Below, piece by piece: positions 35,436 to 49,600 of a stretch of 64,000 nt of DNA. The DNA comes from Monosporascus cannonballus (Eukaryota; Ascomycota; Sordariomycetes; Xylariales). A program made the translations under genes and the position numbers. The stretch lies in the NCBI GenBank assembly GCA_004154925.1, contig QJNS01000331.1:1-64000 (forward strand), written 5' to 3'. The notes under the pieces were generated by a model. It searched no databases. It was given only the letters and a program-made list of their open reading frames with translations, and was not told where the DNA came from. Each line of letters begins with the position of its first letter. The stretch's first letter is position 1.

Positions 35436-35477
35436 TACTTTAATTATAGCAAAATAGGATATAAGGTTTATAAATAT
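35436..35477 (+). pseudogene. Gag zinc knuckle with all four ligands changed to Tyr
   Basis: YFNYSKIGYKVYKY has the 2-4-4 spacing of a CCHC knuckle, with Tyr at all three Cys positions and also at the His position (CAT to TAT). Cys to Tyr is a G-to-A change and His to Tyr a C-to-T change, so both strands were targeted in this short stretch. Confidence 0.75.
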
Positions 35478-37329
35478 AAAAAACCTAAAAGGCAACGATA
35501 AAATAATTAAATATCTGTACCGAAAACATTATTTAAAAATAATTAAATAAATAATAGCAAAATTATTAATATAATCTAAGTTAGGTACGTATTAAACCTA
35601 TGGCAAAAAGTTCAATAAGGACCATTACGATAAGAAATTCGACGAAAAATACAAAAACAAGGAAACTGGCTTAATAAATAGCGCGAACATAATAAAAAGC
35701 ATTATAAGAATAATTATACAAATATCAGAACTGGACAAAAAGAGTTTGTTCCGGAACCCTTAATCAATATAACAAAATACATGTTATATATTGTTAATAA
35801 CGAGAATATCCCGATTACGAAAAATAAAAATAACATATTTACGAATAAATTACCCGTATGTATTAGAAAGGATTCGATTTTCCAAATCGTACCGGAAATA
35901 ATAAAAACAATAAGTAATGGTATCGATATTTTTGAACCATAACCTTAGGAGATAATTAGCAATTGGCCGAAATAAAAAGTTGGCCCGAAAAAAAAACCAT
36001 ATTTATAAGAAAACTTTTTTATTATTATGGATAATATAATTATTAAACGGAAAAGGAATTAATCCAGTATACGGTAAAAAAGCATTATTAAAAAATTATT
36101 ACGAACTTTTATTTTTAATTAGTATTTATTACAGATCCCTAGGAAAAAAAGCTATTAAAAAAGAAATACGTTAATGTATAGAAAATCTTTAAAAGGACAG
36201 TTGAAACGATATATAATGGGATATAATCGCAAATATGAGAAAATAATTTATTCGATAAGAAAAAGAATTATAGCACAACCAAAAACAACTAATAAAGTTC
36301 CAAGAAATAATATGCCGGCAATAATGACAAATATAACAGCTTAACGTATTAAATAAAAAAACATAAATAAGGTTCGACGAACTCGAACAGAAATTAAAAG
36401 AAAAAAGTTATTTATAAAAAAGCCGTAAAATAACGAAACCTAAAACAATTAAAAGGAATTTTCGAAAAAGGTTTTAAACGTAATAATAAAAATATTAATA
36501 ATTTTATTATTTTAGAAATACAAATCGGAACGTATTAATATACCGTAATAACAGATTACGAAATTTTGGGCGGAAATTATATTGTACCGGATATAAGTAA
36601 TAAGCTTAAATTATTATAAAGATATAAGTTAAAACCTTATATAACGATAAATACCGAAGGTTAGGAATTCGCTTACGATAACGGGAAAATCATATGCGAA
36701 ATTAATTTCGACATCGTTTTATTTCAAAATTACGATATAATTTTAGGATTACTATAAATACGTTAATACGGAATTTTAATTAATAACGGGATTAGTCAAA
36801 TCAGGTTCGCTTTATACCTTATTAATCGATAAAAAAAAGAAATTACGATTTTAATATTTAATCGATAATAATAACAAATGCAAATATAAGAATACGCCAA
36901 AAACCTTATTACCCAAAAGGATAAAATACAAAATAAAATAAAATAAAATAAAACAAACATCAGAAAAATATATAACGTATCGATATTATAATTAGAGCGA
37001 AACTAAAGCAATTAAATAGCGATTTAAAATAACAAGAATAATAACTTCAAAAGTTAAAAAATCTGATTCATATATTATTATAATACTATAAATATAAGTA
37101 ATTCTTTAAAAAAAAAGGTCGATACGAAATTATTAAAATATAGCAAATAAAATTACGAAATAATTCTTAAAAAAGGATCTTCGACGAAGTTTTACCCTAT
37201 TTATAATCTTAATAAAAACGAATTATGTACTTTTAAGGAATACCTGGAAAATCGGTTACAAAAAGGATGGATTCGACCTTCGAAGTTACCAATAGAGTAT
37301 CTTATGTTTTTCGTACCTAAGAAAAACGA

Positions 37330-37680
37330 AAAATTACGACTTATAGTTAATTATCGACAACTGAACGATATTATTATTAAGCATCGAATATTATTACCCT
37401 TAATAACGGAAATAAAAAACCGACTTTACGGAACTAAATAGTTTATAGTATTCGATTTTAAAAATAAATATAACCTTATTAAAATTAAAAAAGAACATAA
37501 ATAGAAAATAGCCTTTAAAATAAAATACGGATTGTTTGAATATTTGTTTATGCTAATAAAACTTACGAACGTACCATCAACTTTTTAACGGATAATAAAC
37601 TATATGCTATAAAAATATCTCGATATTTTCGTCGTTTGCTATCTCGACGACATTTTCATTTTTTCCGAATCGGAAAAAAT
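37330..37680 (+). pseudogene. Reverse transcriptase core remnant (family B)
   Basis: Begins with RLIVNYRQLNDIIIKHR, continues through FKIKYGLFEYLFM (the substrate-binding block) and ends with CYLDDIFIFSES. The catalytic Asp pair of YLDD (37640-37651) is retained. Interrupting stops are TAA/TAG. Confidence 0.9.
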
Positions 37681-38903
37681 ATACGCAAAATATATTTATA
37701 AGATTTTTTAAGTTTTATAGGACGTAAGGTTATTTATTAACGCAAAAAAAACTAATTTTATAAACAAAAAATGAAATATCTGAGATATATCATTACCCCA
37801 GAATACATCAGAATAAACCCTAAGAAAATCGTTACAATTACAAAATAACAAATATCAACAATAATTAAAGAAGTACAGGCATTCTTTAAATTCGCCAATT
37901 ATTATAAGAAGTTTATTTAAAACTTTAACAAAATAACTATACCTTTAACAAACCTTATAAAAAAAGCAAAAAAGTTTAAATGGACGCTTAATACGAAAAA
38001 AGAGTTTTAGGATATCAAAAATACGATTACTAATAAACTAGTATTAATCATATATAATTTAAACCGCCTTATTAAGCTAAAAACCGATATTTCGGATTAC
38101 GCGCTAGACATAGTAATCGGATAACGAAATAATTAAAGCAAATTATACCTTATTATATTCTTTTCGTATAAATTAAAAAAAACCAAACTTAATTATGGCA
38201 TTCCAAATAAGGAATTTATAGCTATTATTATGGCATTTCGAAAGTTTAACCATTTTCTAAAAAAAAAACTAACATCAGGTCAAAATTTATACGGATTATC
38301 AAAATTTTACCCGATTTATTACGATTAAAGAACTTATAAAACAATAACTTCGTTACGCGGAAAAATTGGCGAATTTCGACTTCGTTATTATTTATAAAAA
38401 TGGCTTAAAAAACGGCAAAACGGATGCTTTAAATAAACGACCAAACTTTAAAGAAAAATTAGTTAAAATTAACCATACGATTTTTGATACTATTATAAAA
38501 GAATACTTACGACCACGATAAATTGCGATAATTCGGGCAGTACCTTTCGATATATATCAAAAAATTCAGCAATATAATAATAATCTTCTAAAAAACAAAA
38601 GAACGGACAAAATACAAATTTCAGAAAAATATTAAAAAGATTTAGTACGAAAAATATACGAATATCAGTTATATAAATATTCAGGAATCCACAAAACCCT
38701 AAAATGGCTTTAACGTACATATTTTTTTTCCTAAAATAAAATCAATAGTACAAAAAATTATATGGCAATACGATATTTGCTCCAGAATAAAGACTCGACG
38801 ATACAAGCCGTACGGTAAATTACAGCTATTACCAGTCGTAAAGCAACCGTACTATTTAATCATATTCGACTTTATCTTTAAATTTTCTATATCAGAAAAT
38901 CCA

Positions 38904-39030
38904 GTTACGAGAATATATTACAACAGCATTTTCGTAATTATCGACCGATTCACGAAATTTTTCTATTTTTTACCATATTATAAGGACATAAATGCCGAAC
39001 AAATAATATATATTTAGCATATACGAATTA
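38904..39030 (+). pseudogene. Integrase core remnant (family B)
   Basis: NPVTRIYYNSIFVIIDRFTKFFYFLP is recognisable as the N-terminal part of the Gypsy integrase DDE core, with the first catalytic Asp in IIDRFTK. Downstream the frame decays. Confidence 0.85.
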
Positions 39031-39942
39031 CTAATAGAAATCATTTCGGACAAAGGATCGATATTCGTATCTAAGTTTTGGCAAAGCCTAATAGCACAGA
39101 TCGACCTAAATCACAAATTATCCAACGCATTCAGACCTTAGATTAATAAACAGACAAAACGAATCAATCAAATTTTAAAAACTTACCTACGATATTATAT
39201 CAATTACGAACAAAATAACTAGGTTAAGAAATTATTAATCGCATAATTAACTTATAACACCAGTTACTATAAAAGTATTAAAATAAAACTAATAAACGTA
39301 AACTTTAGTTTTATTTCAGAAGTTTATAGAAAAATACGTAACGACGGTCTAATTAATATAAAAGCAATTCTTACGTTAAAACAATTACGACAGTTATACC
39401 AAAAAATAAAAATAGAATTAGAATTCGTACATAACAAGATAAATAACTATTATAACTAGAAAAAATTAAAAAAAACCAATTTTCGGAAAAGAGAAAATGG
39501 TTTTCTTTGCTACTAAAAATATTTAAACAAAAAAACTCAACAAAAAACTCGATTTCAAATATATCGGTTTATACAAAATCGCTAAGAAAATCTCAGAAAA
39601 CATTTACCAATTAGAATTTCCACCAAAAATTAAATTTTATCCAATTTTTCATATTTCTATATTCGAATTAATAGCGGATATAATCAAAATATATACGGTA
39701 CAAAATAATATGGAAATAGAAAACGAACAAACATACGAAATAAAGAAAATCCTTAACATACGAAAGCAAAACGGACTTATTTAATATCTAATGAAATGGA
39801 AAAAATATCCAAATTTCGAAAATACTTAGAAACTCGCCAAGAACCTTATTAATATCTAACGCCTATTAAAGAACTTTTACCAGCAACGATAGAACTACCC
39901 GAAAATAAAGTCCAAAAAGAGGAACCCCTGATCTATCGCATT

Positions 39943-40401
39943 TCAATTAATAACGTCTACCCTACTTAAGGCCTATACCTCGACGACAGACTCTAACTCT
40001 AATTGTATAAGGTCGTTAAAATCGTTTAAAGATTAAAAGGTATGATTAACTAATTTCGCACTCTGGGACTGATGGTATTAACGTTAACAACATATACGAA
40101 AAAAATGCGCAAGAATTTCGAATAAAGATTTTTCGGCCGTTAACTTTTCCTTTTTTAATTTTTTCGATTCCGCGATATAACGATTAATCATAAAAATAAG
40201 GACTTTTATTCCGTTATATAAATAATTCCGACGAACATATTCTTTATAACGAAAAACTCTATCCATCATTTAGTAATTAAACTGCCAAGCAAAATCAAAA
40301 AAATAGGGCATTACGTTAAAACCTTCGAATCTAATTAAATTAGCCAGGGCAAGTCGTTATTCGGATTTGCGAGAACGACGTTTGGATATACCGGAAAACA
40401 T
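39943..40401 (-). pseudogene. Opposite-strand accessory ORF in family B Gypsy: Cys-cluster plus coiled coil
   Basis: A minus-strand frame of 153 codons, ATG at 40401 (MFSGISKRRSRKSE) to a TGA at 39943-39945, antisense to and convergent with pol, next to the 3' LTR. Internal stops are all TAA or TAG. After a basic start comes a region where Tyr occupies cysteine-like positions (NVMPYFFDF, RYKEYVRRNYLYNG), then a helical stretch ESKKLKKEKLTAEKSLFEIL and an acidic tail (SLNDFNDLIQLELESVVEV). With Cys restored at those positions the pattern would be C-x(n)-C ... C-x2-C-x5-C. The layout matches the plus-strand frame in family A (10986-11510). The function is unknown; it would be a metal-binding coiled-coil protein by inference. 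Confidence 0.62.
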
Positions 40402-40475
40402 ATTAAAAAAATATAGAAGGCTTACCGAAAAAAAAGGAAATCTTAAGGATAAAATTTCTAAAAAAAAGGAGATCG

Positions 40476-40863
40476 TATCATAACCTAACGGGCTACGGTT
40501 TCCAGAAACAATCTAATATAACCCAACTATAAGTGCATAATAAGGCAAATTACGTAATGGATCATTAATTTACTGGTAGTAAGTTAATAAACCAGATTAC
40601 CAACTTACTGGTAGTAAGCTAATAAGCCGGATTACCAACTTATTAGTAATAATTCAGCAAGTAAAAAAAGGATATATGCGTTTATTATTTTCATAGTTTA
40701 AATAGCTTTAGCTTATAATAAAATATGGTTACCTAAGGCACCTTTAGTATTACGAGACGTAATACGATTGCAATATTTATTGCTCAGATTCCTACGATAC
40801 TTCTACCAACATAAACCCGTACGATTAAGATTTAATAGTTGGTTAAACTCCCTAGCCGTCACA
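40476..40863 (+). repeat. 3' LTR of family B Gypsy
   Basis: 388 bp. The inner left start is mutated (TATCATAACCTAACGGGC) and the outer right end is preserved (AACTCCCTAGCCGTCACA). Confidence 0.93.
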
Positions 40864-41087
40864 CTAGTACTTTAAAGTATCATAAACTGAATTTATTATT
40901 TGTAAAAACTACCTCAATATTTATTAAATTAAATTATAATATTTTTATATTTTTCTAACATAATTAAAAAAATTTAAAACGATAAAAGTAATATATATAA
41001 TACTTATAAATATTTACAAAGTTTATTCATTAAAATATAGCATAGAATAAAAGTTTACTTATTAATTAAATAAAAAAGAATGTATAT

Positions 41088-44000
41088 TGTAAAAACAAAG
41101 GTTTTTATTTTAAAAGGATTAATTCTTAAGGCCTAGCGTAAACCGTGACGGCTAAACTCCGGCTAAGAAAACTTGGCTGTCTAAAGTGTTTTAAATAGTT
41201 TAAAAAATCTGTTCTATATTATATAAATTTAATAAATCTACGATATATTCGTTAAAAATTCTAAAAATATATAATAAATTAATGTATGATATAAATAATT
41301 TTTATCTAATTTTATTGCTTAATTGCGAATTTAAACATTTAATTAAAACATTATATTATTATCAAAAAAGATTTATAGATCTTTTTATTAAATAAATGTA
41401 TACATTATTTTTTATCTTATTATTATTTGTAAATTAAGATGTTTTTCGGATATTATATATATTTCTAAATATGTAGATGAATTGTTTGATATATTTTAAT
41501 AATTCTTTCTTTGATAATAGTAAAATACATTAATATTTGATTAAAGCGTAAATTTCGTTGAATTTATTATCAACAATAATATAAAACAACGTTTAAAAAT
41601 AAATAATAGATTCGATTTTGTTATTAATTAGTAAAATATGAATAATAAAATTAAGTAGTGTATATTTCATTGAAAGGTATTTCGATTAATTAATAATATA
41701 GTATTACTAATTATTTAATTTTAAGAAACTTCTTTTCGTTTTGATCGCAATCAAGTTTTATAAAAAATATTATTAAAGTTTAAAGATTTAAAATTAAAGA
41801 AATTAAAAAAGCTAAAAAGCTAAAAAAAGATAATATTTAACGAAAATTTATATATTCATAAAAGCAAAATCTAGAACTTGAAAAGGAAATACTAAGTGCA
41901 GTCGATAATAAAGACTTTAAATATTAAATTTTAACATAAATTAAATATATAAAAAATTTAAACGTTAAGTAATATAAGTTAGTTTTTAAATCTTATTGCG
42001 GATTTACGATCGTAGAAAATCTTTTTAATTTAAAATACGTTTTATTTTGAATTTCTTTAAAGTATTTTAAGCGAAAAATATTAAAAAGTAATAGCTATTT
42101 TGTAATTATTTATAAGAAATATTTTTTCAGTCGAACTTATTGTAAAGAATTATTTTCAAAATTATCTTAACAAATTTGTAAATATAATATATTATAGTTT
42201 TAGTAAATATTAATACTTTTAAAAGAAAATTCAATTATCATTTAAAAATTTAAAATAATAATAATATAAAACTAAAAAACCTTTTCTGCTTAATTAAGTT
42301 AATATTCCAATATATAAATATATATAACCGTTTAACAATTGTTTTAAATTTGTTAAAAACTACGTTATTTTATTATTATTATAACGACTGAAAATTTTAA
42401 ATTATAAACGAATTATATATAGCTCTTAAACATCGGATTTTCTTTACAAAATATACCGATAAAATTATTATTACCGCTTAAGATATTTTTAATCGATATT
42501 TTAAAAAAACAGATTAATAAACGTAATAACGGGAAAGGTTTTAATCACCGAGTTGAAAAGGATAAGAGCAAGCGTTAAAAAAGGTGAATGCTGTTTCGAA
42601 AAGGTTTAAAAAATATAAATTTATTAGAAAATGTTTTAATAATAAAAAAAGGTATTTTAAAAGTGAATATATATATATATTTTTTACTAAAAAAGACCTT
42701 AAGAAAAAGAATTATTTTAACCTTGAATAAAAAGCTAAAGTAATTAAGTAAGAAATAAATAATAGATTAAAAAAGAAAAAAGCTATTTCTATTTTTTACG
42801 TAAAATTTATTATTTTTAGAATTACGAAAATTAAAAATAATTTTTGAAAATATGGAAATAACTTAACATATTAGGATTTTAAAGTTAAAATACATTAAGC
42901 ATTTTATTATGCTAAAATATAAAACAAATAATAAATATAATAGATTTTGCTTAAATATTAAAACTATAAATAATATGTTTCCGAATTCTATATATTATTT
43001 AAGTACATAATATATTTTAAATGTTTTTAAATGAATATTTATGATTTAGTATAGTTTTTAACATGTTATATATATAATTATATAATTTATTAATATATTA
43101 AAAATAATATTTAATTTTATTAAAAATAAAACATAATTATAAATTAAATATTTAACATAAATATATAAGAATGTTTTAATAATGAATATAAAATAAAATT
43201 TTTAAAACCTAAATATATTTGTATTATTTTGTAATATTTTATATTTGATATTAATTTTTATGTATTAAAAACCATTTTCGAAAATTTATATGTTAAATCT
43301 TTAAATTTAAAACATTTAACATTTAAAATTATATTAAAAGAAAACAATTAGTTTTAACAGTTATTAGATTAAAAAGAAATAATATAAAAATATAAAAAAT
43401 TAATGAATTAAATATATTATAAAAGAGATCTGAAAACAAAACTGGTTTCTTAATAATATATTATAATTATAAAAGAAAATTAAAACTTTGCGAATTTCAA
43501 AATATCAAAGATTTGGCAGAATAAAACTTTATATAAAAATTTTAAAAATGCGTAATTAAATTAAAATATTTTTTAATATACGAAATAAATATTTAAAATT
43601 ATAATTAATTTAATTTTAACAATTATTTAATTTTCTTAAAAAAATATAAAATAAAGTTTTATACATTATTTAAAATAAATAAGATTTTATTTAAATATAA
43701 ATATAAACAAATAATTAGAAAACATTAAAAAGCGTTGTTTGAATTTAAAATTATATAAAATAATTTTAGTTAATTATAACGAATAATTTAAAATACAATA
43801 TTGGTTCGAAAACCTTTTAATTTAATTTTTATAAATTACGGACTAATTAAAGAAGTTAAATACTTTTTGAGAATTATTAAATAGTATAAAAAGAGTCTTA
43901 AAAAGTGATTTATATAATTTAAAATATACAGATTTTAAATATAAATATTTAAACATATTTACAATCTTAAAAAATTAAAAAAATAATTTAAAAATTAAAA

Positions 44001-46650
44001 ACGTTACGAATTTTTATTATGTAATTAATAAAAGTATTAGATATTTATTAAAAGAAATATTATTTAAAACTATAAACATTTTATTTTATAAGTCTTTTTT
44101 AAATATCTTTAAAATAAAATAAATTTGGTTTTTTTTTAAATTTTTAACAAATTATTTAATATTTTAGATATTTATATTTAAAAGTAATAGTAAAATCGAT
44201 TAAAAGAGAAATATTAGTTATCGATTTAAAGTAAAAAATAAATAATTAAAAAGATTATTATGAATAAATATTATTTCTTTTACATTGTTTAACCATTTTT
44301 AAAGAGGTTAATAAAATATTTTGTTTTATTTTATTTTATTTCCGAAATAATATTATAACATTAATATTATTAAAGTAATAAAATAATATTTAAATAATAA
44401 TATAAGAGTTTATTAAATATTATATTATATTTATAATATTTTAATATTTCTGTAAATAGTTTATAATTAATCACAATTTCTTTTTAAATCTTTTTAAATA
44501 CATTTATATTTATAGATTTTAAATATATATTTATTTAGTTAATAAATATAAACAAAATGTTGAAAGTGAATTATTAAAGTATTTTAAGCTATAAATAATA
44601 TAATATACGAATTGTTTAAATAAAATGTTAATATTTATATTTAATTAGCTTTAAGTTTAGCGTTTTGCGTTTTGAATTATTAATAATTAATGTATTTTTA
44701 ATAAGGTGAATATTAAAAATATTCAAAAACCCTTTTAATTTATTAACTACGTAATTTATTAAATATATATATATATAATCCTGTTATTGGCAAATATATT
44801 ATTAAAATATTTCTTTTTGAATATTTAAACTAAATTAAAAAAGTTTTGAAAATATTTAAAATTAAAAATATTAAAATATTAACTACAAAATTATTTAAGG
44901 CTAATAATATAGGCTATTTAAGTATTAACGTACTAAACTATATTATAATATATGTTTCAAATAATTACGAAAGTAATAAATAATAAATATTAACGTATTA
45001 TTTTAAAATGTAATAAAAATAATTCGAAAAAAGATTTTACAAACGTTTATTACATTAATATTAGAAAGCTTTATAATTACTAAAAAATTATAAAGAAATA
45101 TAATTTTTTGAAAATATATTAAATATTTAGCAATAGCATTAAAATCATATTATATGTAATAAACTTAAAAAAACACATTACAAACTTAATAATTTGGTAC
45201 AATGTATAAATATTTTTAATAAAATATAAATTATTATGAAATAAAACTTTTTTTAATTTACTTTTATTTGCAAACTTTTGATATATATAATTAATATAAT
45301 AGAATAAAAATAATTATTAATAAATTAAAACTTGTAAATATATTAAACTTTTCTTCAAAATATATAGCGGCAAAACATTTAATTGACGTTTTAGTTAAAA
45401 ATTATTTTCGTCAAAGTTATAACTTTTAAATTAAATCTTAACATTACTTTATATAAATAAATTAACAGTAAATTTAAACTTTTCTAACTATATTATTTTT
45501 AAAAAAATAAATAAACAAAACGTTTAAATGTAATATTAAATTAATATTTTAAAAGATATATTAATTATTCAGTATACAAATAAATAAACATTTTATCATT
45601 AATTTACAAACTTTATAACATATTAATTATTTAAAGTACAATTATATTATTATATACAATATTATAAAAATATAATAAAAACAATAAGTTAATAGTTATT
45701 ATTTATATTATTATCATATTAAATAATCTGAGAAATCAAAAGTAAAATAATACAAATTCTTTTTAAATTTAATTATAAATATTTTAACGAAAGTTAAATT
45801 AGTATTTTGATTAAAACAGATTTTTTTTAAAAAAATATAATATATTTATTGAGTTTAAAAATAAAATATTACGCTAAACAATATATAAATTAAAATTTAA
45901 AAGTTTAATTATGTATTTAATTTTCAAAAGTTTAATAAACTTAATTTTCATTATGAATAACTGTTAATTTGAGTAATAAAATGACATTTTATATTCAATA
46001 TTTTGTTATTCGAACTAGGATTGAAAAACTTGTTTTTAAAATTTTTTAAAAATATTAAAAAATACAAAATTTATAAGACATATTAAATTCCAAAATCGTC
46101 TAAAATAGAATTTAATATTTTATTAAATAAACAATTGCTTATATAAAAAATATTTAAAAACTTGGTAAAACTTTTATGCTAATATATATTGATAAAATAA
46201 ATCCTCTTTATTTTATTTTTATACAGTAGTATATTTTGCCATGTTTTTAATTAATTTAATATAAAATCCTTTTTTGTTATTTCTATAACTTTTTTAAAGT
46301 CTTTTAAAATTATAAATACTGTAATTAATTAATAGCTTCTTCATTTTTGATAATTCTTAATATATTAAAAACGTATTCTTTTTTTATTTTCGTTGTAGTT
46401 TTTATTAATATATTCTTTTCAATTTTTTAAAAAGGTTCAAAATTATAATATTATAAAAGATTAGTAATAATGACTATAATAATTATTATTAAAATATTTT
46501 AAAACGTAAAAACAAGCAAATCTAATAAAATAGAAATAATTAAAATAAAAATATCTTAATATTAAATTGTTAAATTAAATTAATAGATTTTTTACGAAAT
46601 TTAGATTTTTAAACAAAAGCTTTTCTTCCGAATACAATTTATTATATTAA
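41088..46650 (+). mobile_element. Decayed Gypsy relic related to family A, plus orientation, 3'-truncated
   Basis: A 5' LTR relic at about 41088-41495 is the reverse complement of the family A LTR (AAGGCCTAGCGTA at 41131 and a GGCTAAACTCCGG stretch match the family A 3' end). A gag-knuckle region at about 42620-42720 aligns with the family A knuckle and the Lys-rich stretch after it. The rest is so AT-rich that only general alignment to family A is possible. No 3' LTR was found before another relic begins at 46653. Confidence 0.6.
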
Positions 46651-46652
46651 CA

Positions 46653-49600
46653 TATAACGAATTTACTATGCGTTGATCTGAAAATATAAGTAATTTTTGA
46701 ACAAAAATTAATTTATAATAATAATAAAATTAAAAATAATTTCTAAAAATTTCACTAAAACGATTTACGGATTTCTTCTTTAATTATAAGACGATAGTTT
46801 AAATGGAAAACGGAAATTCAAAATGAGAAAAAGAATATTAAATAAATTATTATTTATAATACAAAATTGATTTTTTATATATAATTTCTTTTAATAAATA
46901 TATTATAAATTAACGTAATTTATACCATTTTATTCCAAGTTATTCTAATTGACCAAATTAATTAAATTACTTCAAACGCTAAACTTTTTAATCTAGGTTA
47001 TGATCTTAAAAAGTTCTTATTAACATTTAATTCCTTTTGAAAATATTACTCTTTATTCCTATAATATTTTCTCTTTTTTTTCAGCATTTTTGTTCTAGAA
47101 ATAAAAACTATAAAATAACTATTTTACTCAGTAAAAAAAGTTTCGAAATGTTTTTATTACCTTTACTATAATAAGCCGTATTCGAAAAAGAGCTTTATTT
47201 AAATTAAAGTAATAGTTGTAACTTTCGAGCTAATTTAATTAAGAAATATAGTATTAAAAACTCTCTTTATTCAAGTTATATTTATTTAATTAACTTTAAA
47301 TATTTTTATATATTTATTATTCTCAATTATAATTATTACATTTATCGTTAATATATGGCTTATAACGTTTTAATTATACGTTATTTGTTAAAACTAGATG
47401 AAAAAAGTAATTACCTTAAAAAGAAGTAACCTAAAGTTAAGAATTATTTTATAACGTATTAAATGATTATTTAAAAGAAAATAAATAATTTATATTAATC
47501 TTTAAACAAGTATTTTGTTAATTAAAAGATTTTACAAATTTGTCAGTTAATTAAGATATTTTGGCCTTTAATAAAGACTTTAAAAAAGAAATTAAATTTG
47601 TTCTCAAAAATATAAATTGATTTATTTAGAAAAATAAATATAATTAAAAAAAGCAGTATCGTATAAACGTAAAAAAGCTTAACTTGTTATAAAAATCGAT
47701 ACCATAATAAAAATATTTATTTTTTTCGACTTAAACAATCTAAAATTAGATTTGAGATTTAGACCATTATCGCTTTTGATTTTAGCCGTATTAAAAACGG
47801 TTGGTTAAGATTTCGATAATTAAATGTTTTAACCTAGTTTTTCGTATTTGTTAAATATGTAAAAGTTTTTTTTATTTTTTTATATTAGTACTTTTTTATT
47901 TAATTAAATATTGAATTTTATATTTAACCGTTTTAATATTTAATATATTTTTATTTTAATCTTTTTTTAATTTTTAAATCTACTTCTAAAAGGATATTTT
48001 TAAGTATTAATTTAAATAAAAAAATATAAATTATAAATCTGTAATTTTAAATAATAATAATTAATAATTACATTTAATTTCTATTAATTTAAAATAAATA
48101 TAAAATAGCAAAAATACGACGTTAATTATCAGACCAAAAAATTAATAATTCCAAACCTTAATTAAGGTTTAAACACCGTAATCCACCTTATAAAAACTAA
48201 TTATACATATTATCATAATTACTCTTCTTTTTATTAGTAAAATCGTCTCGATTTTAAAGTTAAATAAGGTATCAAACCTCTAAGGCTTTATTGCGCCCTA
48301 TGAGCACATAACTCGGTCGGACTCTTCGCGCCAACCACTCGCCGAACGCCAAAAGTTGGAATCTTTTCGGTCTGCCTTCTAGCTCTCTTTAACCTACAGC
48401 CGCCCCTATAGGGATCAAACCCTGCCTTCGGTATATCACCGAAATGGCGCCGAACTAGCTGATGCATCTAATTACCGTTTGAACACCCTAATCCACCTTA
48501 TAAGGATTAGTTATACATATTATCATAATCAATCAAAGTTATTATTATTTAACTTGTTATTAATATTTTAGCTTTTTATTTATAAAATATTAAATATTAA
48601 GTATTATTTTTGATATAGTAAATAAATTATTTTTAAAAACCCCAATTTCTTAATATATATATATATTACTGTAACATTATTTTTGTTACAAGGTTTAAAT
48701 TATTTTAATATTTATTCGTAATATTTTTACTTTTAATATATTAATTTTATTTTCGAAAAACTATAGTTGATTTTTTATTTTATATTTGTATATCGTTATA
48801 TATACAAATATATTTATATTTTCAATAATTAATTTATTAGAAATTATTTATATTAAAAATAAAAGTTTTGTTAAATATATTCTTTATAAATTAAAATAAT
48901 TTGTAAAATATTATTTTAAAGTTTCCTTTATTTGTTTTATTTTTTCGTATATTTAAGAATAATATTTCATTAAAAACCTAAATTTAACGACAATTGGCTC
49001 AAAAAAGTTAACGTTAAATTTACCTGTAAGAAATATATTTTTATCAAATATTATTCTTTTTATTACTTTATATTTATTAAAATCAATTTAAATAAAATCG
49101 TAAGGTAATTATTTTATTGTCACATTTATTTTTTATAGAAAATAAAAAATATTTATATATAATAAGTTTGTTACTAGTTATTTTTGTTTTATTATATCTA
49201 ATTTTGATATCGGACTTTTTAAATAAATATGAATTAATAATAAAACTCTAAATTATAAAATTTTAAGTGTTATTAAAAATACTAGTAAAATATAATAAAT
49301 TATATAATATATAACAGACTATTTTTGCCTAATTATAAAAAATGTAATCCATAATTATTTATTTCATTATTTTAGGTAATTTTAGAAATTTATATTTCTT
49401 TTATAAATATTTAATAGGTTTAAGAATTCTTTTATACGTATATAATGAACTTTTATTAAACTTTTTTACGAATTTCTTTTTGTGAATTCTTAACAACGTA
49501 AATTCTCTTATAGTATAATAATTATTTTTTGAATTATGCTTTTAATTATTAGATTTTTACTTTGTTCTTTTTATATCGTAAAAATATCGAAACTACATTA

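Larger units (their letters stand above)
34186..40863 (+). mobile_element. Ty3/Gypsy LTR retrotransposon (family B), RIP-inactivated, full boundaries
   Basis: A 6,678-bp element with two 388-bp LTRs (34186-34573, 40476-40863) starting TG and ending CA or RIP variants, and the 5-bp duplication CTAGT. Coding is on the plus strand. Remnants in order are a gag knuckle at 35436-35477, RT with RLIVNYRQLNDIIIKHR near 37340, the YLDD box at 37640-37651, RNase H near 38077-38120 (KTDISDYALDIVIG), and an integrase core around 38938-38979 (VIIDRFTKFFYFLP). Stops within these frames are mostly TAA/TAG at expected Gln positions. An opposite-strand accessory frame precedes the 3' LTR (39943-40401). Confidence 0.93.

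Noticed and set aside
38493..38720. 75-codon minus-strand frame within Gypsy family B
   Set aside because: Overlaps the RNase H to integrase linker of pol on the sense strand; hydrophobic composition reflects AT-rich reverse complement. Unlike 39943-40401 it has no Cys-type pattern.
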